A stretch of 64,000 nucleotides of DNA from Pirellula sp. SH-Sr6A. GTDB taxonomy: Bacteria; Planctomycetota; Planctomycetia; Pirellulales; Pirellulaceae. The translations under genes were made by a program, and so were the position numbers. Under the pieces are notes generated by a model. It was not told the DNA's origin. It did no database searches and saw only the letters and a program-made list of their open reading frames with translations. The stretch is from NCBI RefSeq assembly GCF_001610875.1, contig NZ_CP011272.1:5065988-5129987 (forward strand). Direction: 5' to 3'. Position 1 is the first letter of the stretch, and each line of letters starts with the position of its first letter. Of the stretch, positions 7,831 to 14,242 are shown in pieces.

Positions 7831-7945
7831 AACACGCCTAGCGAGATTTCGGGCGTGACTAGCGAAAGCGTGTTGAGGGCTTAACTCCTAGTTGCACCGA
7901 GTGCAACTTGCAACCTGCATCGCCAGTTCGCAAGGACTGGCGATG
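7831..7945 (+). promoter_or_regulatory. Hairpin-rich leader of the CsrA-like gene
   Basis: Three paired segments follow each other: CAACACG with CGTGTTG, the perfect GTTGCAC CGA GTGCAAC, and the perfect GCATCGCCAGT with ACTGGCGATGC around the loop TCGCAAGG. The third places AAGGA at the end of its loop, and the ribosome site of the next gene reads ATGGAGGAGG. CsrA-family proteins bind GGA in hairpin loops and at ribosome sites, so autoregulation is plausible but untested. Confidence 0.5.
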
Positions 7946-7981
7946 CAGGATTTTCAGAGTCCCCAACATGGAGGAGGCGTC

Positions 7982-8326
7982 ATGCTATCCCTTAGACGCA
8001 GGGTGGGTCAGTCGATCATCTTGGTCGCTGACGAAATCCGAATCAACCTCAGGTTGATCTGCAGGAACGGCGATGCGGTTCTGCTGCAAATCAGTGCTGT
8101 AGATGACTCGGCCGTTGGAGAAGGAGAAATCGCTGCGGTCGTGAGGAGGGTCCGCAAAGAAAACTTTCTCCTGAAGATCGGAAAGATTGATGTGACGATT
8201 TGGGTCGTCAATTTCAATGACCAGGGAGTTCTTCTTAGCTTCGATGCTCCTCCCGAAGTTGTTATCTATCTTCGCGAACTCACGCGATCCGTCGCGGCAG
8301 GAGGCAGCAATGGAAGCTCCTCGTGA
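7982..8326 (+). CDS. Divergent CsrA-like RNA-binding protein with internal duplication
   Basis: From the ATG at 7982, after GGAGGAGG, the 114-residue product begins MLSLRRRVGQSIILVADEI, which matches the start of CsrA (M-L-x-L-x-R-R-x-G-x-S-I). Residues 65-103 repeat the later CsrA strands (KIGKIDVTIWVV, GVLLSFDAPPEVVIYLREL, compare the A-P-x-E-V-x-V-x-R-E motif). It is about twice the length of CsrA (some 60 residues) and looks like one and a half CsrA units in one chain, perhaps mimicking the dimer. The arginine after EVxV is shifted by one residue, so RNA specificity may differ. The next gene overlaps its end by 17 bases. Confidence 0.75.
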   Translation: MLSLRRRVGQSIILVADEIRINLRLICRNGDAVLLQISAVDDSAVGEGEIAAVVRRVRKENFLLKIGKIDVTIWVVNFNDQGVLLSFDAPPEVVIYLRELTRSVAAGGSNGSSS

Positions 8327-8831
8327 CACCACACAGTCCCAAGCTCGCTGGAGATGGATGCTTCGCTCCGACATCGAGGCAGTCGCGAGAATTGAACGTA
8401 AGGCGTTTCGTTTTTCAAAACATCCTTCGTTCCAACCATATTCGCTGCAGCAGATCACCAGATTGCTCGGAGAGGGGCATGTCTCCGGATGCGTGCTTTG
8501 TCAGGATGGCTGCGTCGTAGCCTATTCGATTCTGGGACACTCCAGGGACTACATCGCCATCTACCGAATCGCAGTCGATCCTGACCATCAGCGAAGCGGT
8601 CTGGGAACTCGACTTATCCAAGGGGTCAAGCGATCCGTGGAGGCCTGCAAACGCAGCAAGATCCTGGCTGCAGTTCCCGATGATTTGGTCCGAACGCAAA
8701 TCTTTTTCCGTTCGATGGGATTCAAGGCGCTGCATCCGAATGGAAGCGACCTTTATCGATTCGTATGGCTGAATCCACCCTCTCGCATGGAAACGGAGGC
8801 ATTTCATGCAATCATCAAGAACGCGTATTAA
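8310..8831 (+). CDS. GNAT-family N-acetyltransferase
   Basis: From the ATG at 8310, after AGGAGG, the product has 173 residues. The acetyl-CoA binding motif A is clear: YIAIYRIAVDPDHQRSGLGTRLIQGVKR, with the R/Q-x-x-G-x-G/A signature. The C-terminal beta bulge FFRSMGFKAL is also typical of RimI-like GNATs. The substrate is unknown; options include a protein N-terminus, a small molecule or aminoacyl-tRNA. It overlaps the CsrA-like gene at its start and the next gene at its end, so it belongs to one tightly packed operon. Confidence 0.85.
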   Translation: MEAPRDTTQSQARWRWMLRSDIEAVARIERKAFRFSKHPSFQPYSLQQITRLLGEGHVSGCVLCQDGCVVAYSILGHSRDYIAIYRIAVDPDHQRSGLGTRLIQGVKRSVEACKRSKILAAVPDDLVRTQIFFRSMGFKALHPNGSDLYRFVWLNPPSRMETEAFHAIIKNAY

Positions 8832-9147
8832 GGTCGCGATCGAACCGCCGATTCCGATGGCTTTCGCTGTCGAACGAGTGTCCAAATCATGGCTCATGGA
8901 AATCGGTGGTTCGTTGGGCTCCGACCGATGGAACGGTTTTCAATACATCGATTTTGGGATCAAGGAGACGGATGAAGCGTTTTTGTGGCTCCGTTGCGTT
9001 CTTAGTCATCCCCTGGAGTTTCATGTTCTTACAAGCCGTAAGACTTTCCCGATGCCCAGCGGTCTAGCGCTCGGCGGCCGAAAGTATCGAACACGTCGCG
9101 ACGTCATCGAGCTCTTGAAAGCCCTCGGTGCGAAGGTGAAGCCATGA
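8806..9147 (+). CDS. Hypothetical protein
   Basis: A 113-residue protein that overlaps its neighbours by 26 bases upstream and 4 bases downstream, so it is part of the CsrA-GNAT-integrase operon. It has no signal peptide, membrane segment or motif that I recognise. The C-terminus (GGRKYRTRRDVIELLKALGAKVKP) is basic and helical. Codon pattern and coupling support it as a real gene; no function is offered. Confidence 0.65.
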   Translation: MQSSRTRIKVAIEPPIPMAFAVERVSKSWLMEIGGSLGSDRWNGFQYIDFGIKETDEAFLWLRCVLSHPLEFHVLTSRKTFPMPSGLALGGRKYRTRRDVIELLKALGAKVKP

Positions 9148-9554
9148 AGCGTATCGCAGACGTTCAAAAACAATTGATCTCGGCGAGCGATGTCCTCTTG
9201 GTTGCGAGACTCAAGCGGGGAGATCTCGTTTCAATATCGGTCTCTGGCTGCTCGAAGTCGCTCACGAGAGTAAACGTTGATCCCGACGCGTTCTTGAGAT
9301 TGCTGAAGACGCTGGCGGTTGATGTGCGAAAGGTTCACGTGGAGCACGAGAACGATTTCGTCTACGCGAATTTCGAATCCAAAGGGTTCCTTTGGGCGAC
9401 GTGTGCCTGGAGCAAATCCAATTTCAATCGTGCTGCCTGGGAAACGCTCTCTAACGGCGTGGGCGCCCTTCTCGAGACGCAGCAGGCCAAGCTCGTCGAT
9501 CGTCGCAATCTAGCTCGGCTGCCGGCACCGGAGGTAATCGATGTTTTGCCGTGA
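9144..9554 (+). CDS. Hypothetical protein
   Basis: A 136-residue protein with an ATGA overlap with the preceding gene and a 14-base overlap with the integrase gene that follows. The sequence alternates short strands and helices (DVLLVARLKRGDLVSISVSG, NVDPDAFLRLLKTLAVDVRKVHV) with no known motif. Its position directly before the integrase suggests it could act with recombination or simply be co-expressed; that is inference from order only. Confidence 0.65.
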   Translation: MKRIADVQKQLISASDVLLVARLKRGDLVSISVSGCSKSLTRVNVDPDAFLRLLKTLAVDVRKVHVEHENDFVYANFESKGFLWATCAWSKSNFNRAAWETLSNGVGALLETQQAKLVDRRNLARLPAPEVIDVLP

Positions 9555-10641
9555 CCAACGACATCAAATCATCTTTCGCCACTACTGCGGTCCTCGCGAG
9601 GGTAGACAAGACACGTTGAGCTTGGGTCGATTCCGTCTCAGCGATCGCGAATGGTCGGGCATGAAGCGACATGTGGAGCGGATACTCGAGGCACAGCGAT
9701 CGGAGGCTCCGATACCTCGATCTACCGCGGATTGGCTCAAATCGATTCCGCGGAAACAGTTCGAGTATTTGCAATCGCGCCTTCTCGAGAAGCAATCGAA
9801 TGGGTGCGAACCGGCTCAGCTTGCGCTAGCGGAATGGATCGACGAATACGAAGCAGCTCGGCAGGAGATGAACACGAGCGTCGCAACGGACGAAGCTGTG
9901 CTTCGCGACGTTCGCAAGCTGCTTCGCTGCGGCAACGACGTGAGTCGCATCGATGAGGGGTGTCTCTCCGATCTTATCGTCGACCTCGGTGAAGAGCATC
10001 ACTATGTCGAGAACACACTCGCTCGGCACGCGAAGCATTGGAACTTGTTCTTCGAATGGCTACGAACACGAAATCCGGACACGCTCGGCACAAATCCATG
10101 TGATGCACTGAATCGATCGATTGCCCCTCGCGAGAAAGATACCGTTCAATGGGAATGGATTGACCAATTGGTCGCGTCCTGCCGCACGACGGAGGAACGA
10201 TACTGGCTGAGGTTTGTTCAATGGACCGGCTGCAGGCTGCGCGAGGGGCTGACCCTGCGTGCGTGTGATGTCGAGTTGAATCGCAACCGAATCCTCCTGC
10301 AGGAGAGCAAGAACAACCGCGTTCGCATCAACCCGATCTACCCTGCAATTCGCGAGTATCTGCCCGATCTGCTCCGAGGGCTGGGCCCAGGCGATCGGGT
10401 GCTCTCGAGGATCACCGAGAACAACTGCTACGAATGGCTCTACGAATTACAAGATCGCGTGGGTGTCCCCAGATGGAAGCCTCCATATAACGCGTTTCGA
10501 GCGACTCGTGCGAACCAACTTGCTGCGGATCCGACCATCACCGAGCATCAGGCTGGATTGCTCCTCGGGCATTCTCCGGCCGTCGCTCGTCGAAACTACT
10601 TGTCGATCGACGATTCGCTACTCGAGAGGTTAGCGTCATGA
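9541..10641 (+). CDS. int: Tyrosine recombinase (integrase)
   Basis: A 366-residue protein of the phage-integrase family, which cuts and rejoins DNA through a tyrosine. The N-terminal part (about 80-180) fits the SAM-like core-binding domain (LALAEWIDEYEAARQEM). Catalytic elements: the first arginine in TGCRLREGLTLR, a beta-hairpin lysine region (LLQESKNNRVRIN), the second arginine in AFRATRANQL where the usual histidine is replaced, and LLGHSPAVARRNYLSID holding the last histidine and the nucleophilic tyrosine. It lies 3.3 kb from tRNA-Phe and far from the right-end integrase. A parS-like palindrome lies inside the gene at 9744. Confidence 0.88.
   Translation: MFCRDQRHQIIFRHYCGPREGRQDTLSLGRFRLSDREWSGMKRHVERILEAQRSEAPIPRSTADWLKSIPRKQFEYLQSRLLEKQSNGCEPAQLALAEWIDEYEAARQEMNTSVATDEAVLRDVRKLLRCGNDVSRIDEGCLSDLIVDLGEEHHYVENTLARHAKHWNLFFEWLRTRNPDTLGTNPCDALNRSIAPREKDTVQWEWIDQLVASCRTTEERYWLRFVQWTGCRLREGLTLRACDVELNRNRILLQESKNNRVRINPIYPAIREYLPDLLRGLGPGDRVLSRITENNCYEWLYELQDRVGVPRWKPPYNAFRATRANQLAADPTITEHQAGLLLGHSPAVARRNYLSIDDSLLERLAS
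9744..9757. repeat. parS-like palindrome, one mismatch
   Basis: GATTCCGCGGAAAC differs by one base from the perfect copies GTTTCCGCGGAAAC found at 25494, 34104 and 36410. It lies within the integrase coding sequence. It is the leftmost member of a six-site set confined to the element. Confidence 0.55.
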
Positions 10642-10907
10642 GCAAGACCCCGCGACAGAGAGCATTCGAGCGAGAGGATTCTGGCTGGCAGCCGGCGCTC
10701 GGAACGGTTGTGTTCGTGCGATCGAGGCAACGTCATCTTTCGCGAGTGTGCGGCAGAGGAACGGTAACAAACCAAAGTCTACTGATACGCGACTGTGTTG
10801 AGGTAACGATCAAGTCCGGAACGAGGGTTCGGACTGAAATCTGGTGTGTTGATGATCTACGCCCGGCGATGAGTCCGGGAGAGAAAATTTCTGGAGGTAA
10901 CGAATAA
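10638..10907 (+). CDS. Hypothetical small protein
   Basis: An 89-residue basic protein whose ATG overlaps the integrase stop (ATGA). The middle (LGTVVFVRSRQRHLSRVCGRGTVTNQSLLIRDCVEVTI) looks like a small beta-barrel. No recognised family. The coupling to the integrase gene suggests a helper or excision role, but the protein lacks an obvious helix-turn-helix as in typical excisionases. Confidence 0.6.
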   Translation: MSKTPRQRAFEREDSGWQPALGTVVFVRSRQRHLSRVCGRGTVTNQSLLIRDCVEVTIKSGTRVRTEIWCVDDLRPAMSPGEKISGGNE

Positions 10908-10908
10908 C

Positions 10909-11121
10909 ATGTCCACAATCACTTCCGACCGAATGGATCCACATCGGGTCGAGATCTATCTTTCCGCGCTGACGCACTCAGAGCTCAGCAAGCGAGCTCT
11001 ATCTCCCGTGGAGTCGCGATTCATCGCACGAATGCGATCGCAGCATCCGGATCATTGCCGACGACTCGACCGACAGGTGCAACGAGACTTAAAACGACGA
11101 AAGGTATCGCAGTCATGGTAG
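10909..11121 (+). CDS. Hypothetical small basic protein
   Basis: A 70-residue, arginine-rich protein starting two bases after the preceding stop, with GGAGGT upstream. The C-terminal half (ARMRSQHPDHCRRLDRQVQRDLKRRK) is strongly basic and helical and may bind nucleic acid. It overlaps the next gene by seven bases. No family recognised. Confidence 0.55.
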   Translation: MSTITSDRMDPHRVEIYLSALTHSELSKRALSPVESRFIARMRSQHPDHCRRLDRQVQRDLKRRKVSQSW

Positions 11122-11429
11122 CGATGGATCTCCCGAAGGAGGACTCACTCGACCAAAGGTTTGCTTTACTAAAACGAGCTTCCGTGGTCGTTCTTACGGT
11201 TGGAGCGGGAGATGACATCTCCACTACCACCGCAATTCAGCTGGGGGCAGCTGTGGCCTACGACAAGCCGATCGTCGCAATCGTTGATCAGGGCGTCAAG
11301 ATGCCAGCGAAGCTAGCCAAGCTGGTCGATGTAACGATTTACCGTGGGGACAATCCGCAGAAGTTGGCGGAAGCAATTACCACGGCCGTACTCGCGTTAT
11401 GCAAAGGAAATGCAAATGAAGAATGCTAG
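11115..11429 (+). CDS. Rossmann-like protein, possibly nucleoside 2-deoxyribosyltransferase-related
   Basis: From the ATG at 11115 the product has 104 residues. The core AIQLGAAVAYDKPIVAIVDQG after VVVLTVGAGDDIST recalls the nucleoside 2-deoxyribosyltransferase family, where a bound nucleotide sits beside a D-S/T-G-T-x-x-E-L-G motif; here the usual glutamate is replaced by glutamine, so activity is doubtful. A TIR-like fold is an alternative with a similar secondary structure. The start is uncertain (11124 is possible). The last 40 bases of the gene are found again, degenerated, at 11783. Confidence 0.5.
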   Translation: MVAMDLPKEDSLDQRFALLKRASVVVLTVGAGDDISTTTAIQLGAAVAYDKPIVAIVDQGVKMPAKLAKLVDVTIYRGDNPQKLAEAITTAVLALCKGNANEEC

Positions 11430-11733
11430 ATGCCAGACCATGGAGTCAATCTACTCGATTCTAAAAGAGATAACCTTCCGAAATCGGCAATTTAAGGTCC
11501 GCAAGAGAGGCGAAGGATTTCTGATGGAAGTCTGCCTCACTGCGATCGATCCGAAAATAGCCGAACCTCCGGAACGTTTCGGGCGCAAGTGGTATGTCTC
11601 GAAGTTCTCGACCAAAAGCGAAATTGTTCAGACGGCTTTGAAGGCTGTTTTGCATGCGATCGAGCACGATGCGAGAGAACAATTTAGATACCGAGGAGAA
11701 GCTATCTTTTCGTCTCAATTCGATGTCGACTAG
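11416..11733 (+). CDS. Hypothetical protein, first copy of a tandem pair
   Basis: A 105-residue protein with AAAGGAAA upstream. It is clearly related to the product of 11831: both share GRKW, a TKSEIVQTA stretch, an (A)E-H-(D/E)-A-R-E motif and end in a (Q/H)FDVD sequence. No known domain is recognised. It overlaps the end of the preceding gene by 14 bases. Duplicated small genes of this kind in phage early regions often inhibit host proteins, but nothing here shows that. Confidence 0.7.
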   Translation: MKNARCQTMESIYSILKEITFRNRQFKVRKRGEGFLMEVCLTAIDPKIAEPPERFGRKWYVSKFSTKSEIVQTALKAVLHAIEHDAREQFRYRGEAIFSSQFDVD

Positions 11734-11782
11734 CTAGTCGACGTAACGAACTAACGTTGCGATTATCCCACCAAGCTGGCCT

Positions 11783-11822
11783 AAGCAATTCGATCGGCCG
11801 TGCTCGCGCTACGCAAAGGAAA
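11783..11822 (+). pseudogene. Degenerate copy of the 3' end of the 11115 gene
   Basis: AAGCAATT ... CGGCCGT ... CTCGCG ... GCAAAGGAAA matches 11371-11410 at 33 of 40 positions. The original is the coding end of the Rossmann-like gene plus the ribosome site of the first paralogue. The copy lies at the same distance before the second paralogue, so it shows that the duplication unit included the end of the upstream gene. It now serves only as leader with the GGAAA ribosome site. Confidence 0.7.
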
Positions 11823-11830
11823 CATAAACG

Positions 11831-12211
11831 ATGCGAATCAAAATTCACAAATGGCATACCATAGAGTCACTCAAGATGGTTCTCAAAGAGGTGGCTTTCA
11901 AGGACTGGAAGTTCCGGGTTTGGCAGGTAGGCCAATCATTTCTAATACAAGTCTGCTTCGAGGCGATCGATTCGAAGACTTCCATTCCTGACACGCAGTT
12001 TGGACGCAAGTGGTTCATCGATAGGTATGCCACCAAGAGCGAAATCGTACAAACTGCTTTCAACGCGGTATTGACTGCACTCGAACACGAGGCAAGGGAG
12101 GATTTCAAGTATCGCGGTGCGAGAATCTTTGCCCCGCATTTCGACGTGGATTCACTCGTGCATGGCTGCATTGAGCTGGACGTTAGAACGCCGCCCGGAG
12201 TGACGGCCTAG
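11831..12211 (+). CDS. Hypothetical protein, second copy of a tandem pair
   Basis: A 126-residue paralogue of the 11416 product, about half identical over its length, with a 20-residue C-terminal extension (SLVHGCIELDVRTPPGV). Both copies keep an intact reading frame, which suggests that both are selected. The upstream 40 bases are the degenerate duplicate of the region before the first copy. Function unknown. Confidence 0.7.
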   Translation: MRIKIHKWHTIESLKMVLKEVAFKDWKFRVWQVGQSFLIQVCFEAIDSKTSIPDTQFGRKWFIDRYATKSEIVQTAFNAVLTALEHEAREDFKYRGARIFAPHFDVDSLVHGCIELDVRTPPGVTA

Positions 12212-12251
12212 CAGCTTTCTGCACGCGCGAACAAGAAAGGAAGCATCCGGA

Positions 12252-12851
12252 ATGATCGATGAACGAGTCAATCGAATTGCCCACGTGCTCTGGGCAGCCA
12301 ACACCGCTCCTATGTTGCGCATGGAGTTCTATTGCATCAAATCGATGCTTTGCCATCGCTTCGGCATCGAAGATGGATACGACGTGCAACGCATCGATCA
12401 CGAATGTTGGACGTGTGGAGGCGATGGCATATTTCATGGGTTTGACGCCGTCGTCGCCGATGAATGCTGGAAGTGCTGCGGCACTGGAGTATACAGCTCA
12501 CTATTCGTCGAACTGAAGCGATGGAAGCTAGGAAAACATGTGTTTCACGAGCCAATACGGCGACTCTCTAGAATCGAAGTACAGCCTCGCAATATCAACA
12601 TTCGAGGTAAGGTTCAGCATGCAAGATGCTCCTGGACACAATCTGCCAATGTGGCGATAGGCCGATTATTCGATCGGTCGTACTACTGGAACTGCATGGG
12701 CACATTGCCCGATCAACGCTTTGGATTGGCTCTCCGCCAATGTGAAGCACTCTGCAGATGGATATTCGGTGAAGATTGGAACCGAATGTATGTCAACGTC
12801 CCCGCAGCCATGACATGGCTTGAAGAGAGGGAGGTGATCATGAGCCCCTAG
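12252..12851 (+). CDS. Protein with a DnaJ-type CxxCxGxG zinc motif
   Basis: A 199-residue protein with AAGGAAG upstream. Two cysteine pairs, CWTCGGDG near residue 53 and CWKCCGTG near residue 73, are spaced as in the zinc-binding CxxCxGxG repeats of DnaJ-like cysteine-rich domains. The rest is unrecognised; a tryptophan- and arginine-rich C-terminal part ends in AAMTWLEEREV. Small phage proteins with this motif may be chaperone adaptors or nucleic-acid binders. Function unknown. Confidence 0.65.
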   Translation: MIDERVNRIAHVLWAANTAPMLRMEFYCIKSMLCHRFGIEDGYDVQRIDHECWTCGGDGIFHGFDAVVADECWKCCGTGVYSSLFVELKRWKLGKHVFHEPIRRLSRIEVQPRNINIRGKVQHARCSWTQSANVAIGRLFDRSYYWNCMGTLPDQRFGLALRQCEALCRWIFGEDWNRMYVNVPAAMTWLEEREVIMSP

Positions 12852-13195
12852 CGATCGATTTTCGCGACGATCAATCCGAATGAGCATTCCTCGCGTGTTC
12901 GAAAACGCCTGAGTGAGATCGCGGACTGTTCGGACAATTCGACTTCGGTGAACAACGGTGTTCGCAAAAACTGAGCTTCGGCTTGGACCGTTCGTTGTGC
13001 GCCACTGACTCAGGGATCTGTGATCTTTGAGACCGCTAGAGGCACGTCTCCACGTGCCGAGCATGCTACATCAAAAGTACTGTAAACCATAGTCTCAGTA
13101 GGACTATTGTTTCCAAGGATTAAGCGTTGCAAAAGTGCCGTTTTACAACGCGAGTTACAACACACCATCCCGACATGATGCCGGAGGTACAAACG
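12852..13195. promoter_or_regulatory. Intergenic region before the replication-type gene
   Basis: No convincing gene. It holds TAGTC TCAGTAG GACTA, and GTTGCAAAA mirrored by TTTTACAAC (8 of 9) followed by a further TTACAAC. These dyads lie 20-120 bases before the winged-helix protein and could be operators or initiator-binding sites. The position ahead of the replication gene makes it a candidate origin or control region. Confidence 0.4.
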
Positions 13196-14158
13196 ATGAA
13201 ACGAGCAAATCAGGAGCCGGACTACTCGCTCTTTGATCATCAATTTGGGAAAGCGCAGGACGAAGCTGCAAAACTGAGCGCAAGGCGGAAACTGCTCAGA
13301 ATGACTGAGGACGCATTGCGGTATCACAGGATCGGATTGAACACCGTTGCGGGAAAGATTCTGCGATTGGTAGCCAAAGTGGCTGGGCTGGAATCCCTCC
13401 ATCGTTCGCGAGAAGAATTGGCGACTGACGAAGATGTACTTTGCGAGAAGTCCTCGATACCGGCCGCTGTCCGTACCCTTCGCGATTTAGGTTTGCTCCG
13501 TAGGGGCATAACAACCGATGGTGGTTTGATTACAGGATTGACCATCCAGGTGAACTTCGATGAGATCCATTCCGCGAGCGAGAAATGGAACAAGTCGCAT
13601 CCCCAAGTTTCCGAGGTTTGGGAGGCTCGCGCTACGGGTGGCGCCACCGGTAGCGCTACGGGTAGCGCTACGGTATCAACACCCGTATCAACACCCGTAG
13701 CGCCGACGGCAGACACTATATATCCCTCTATCCCTAATTCCCCCTCCTCCCCTGGGAGCTTCGAGGAGGTGGAGGTGGAACTTACAAAACTCGATATCGG
13801 ACAGGCGAAGCAGGCTGTCGAATCAGCGCGACAACGAGGGTGCGATCCGAATCATATTCAAGCGTTGATCGAGCACTACCACAAGCTTCTAAAAGAGAAC
13901 CCTCGTCGCTGGGATAGCCCGCTGTATGCTTTGTTCGCTCGGGTCTCTGCTGCTTCGCCAAAGATTCCCATCGAGCGTGGTTGGCTGTCAGCTCGACACA
14001 ATCCACAGGACACCAGCCAGGCTTACCGCAAAGCCGCTCGGGAAGATCTACGATCAAAGATTCAAGTGGCTCCCGAACAACGAGCCACCGGCTTCAACGA
14101 TGAAGAACGCCAACTGATCGCGAGCTTTGGCCGTCGAACCCGCGACGCGCCCAGCTAA
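13196..14158 (+). CDS. Replication-initiation-like winged-helix protein
   Basis: From the ATG at 13196 (GGAGG 9 bases upstream) the product has 320 residues. Residues about 40-120 fit a winged-helix domain (AGKILRLVAKVAGLES, SSIPAAVRTLRDLGLLRRGI), as in phage replication protein O and plasmid initiators. A low-complexity linker follows in which GAT/SAT and VSTP units repeat at protein and DNA level (GGTAGCGCTACG repeated). The C-terminal part (QAKQAVESARQRGCDPNHIQALIEHYHKL) is helical. It precedes the ParB-like gene. A role in replication is inferred from fold and position. Confidence 0.55.
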   Translation: MKRANQEPDYSLFDHQFGKAQDEAAKLSARRKLLRMTEDALRYHRIGLNTVAGKILRLVAKVAGLESLHRSREELATDEDVLCEKSSIPAAVRTLRDLGLLRRGITTDGGLITGLTIQVNFDEIHSASEKWNKSHPQVSEVWEARATGGATGSATGSATVSTPVSTPVAPTADTIYPSIPNSPSSPGSFEEVEVELTKLDIGQAKQAVESARQRGCDPNHIQALIEHYHKLLKENPRRWDSPLYALFARVSAASPKIPIERGWLSARHNPQDTSQAYRKAAREDLRSKIQVAPEQRATGFNDEERQLIASFGRRTRDAPS

Positions 14159-14180
14159 GTACTCCACATTTCGTCTCATC

Positions 14181-14213
14181 AAAAAAGGGCCGTGAGACTT
14201 CACCTCACGACCC
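14181..14213 (-). terminator. Minus-strand intrinsic terminator between two plus-strand genes
   Basis: On the minus strand GGGTCGTGAG pairs with CTCACGGCCC (one mismatch) followed by TTTTTT. There is no T-run on the plus strand. Both neighbours are transcribed from the plus strand, so the element points to an antisense transcript that is stopped here. Confidence 0.45.
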
Positions 14214-14242
14214 CATGGCATCCCCGAAAGGACAATTGAACT

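Noticed and set aside
11115-11429. TIR-domain defence protein
   Set aside because: Fold order is similar, but there is no catalytic glutamate pattern of TIR NADases; deoxyribosyltransferase-like is a somewhat better match and is itself uncertain.
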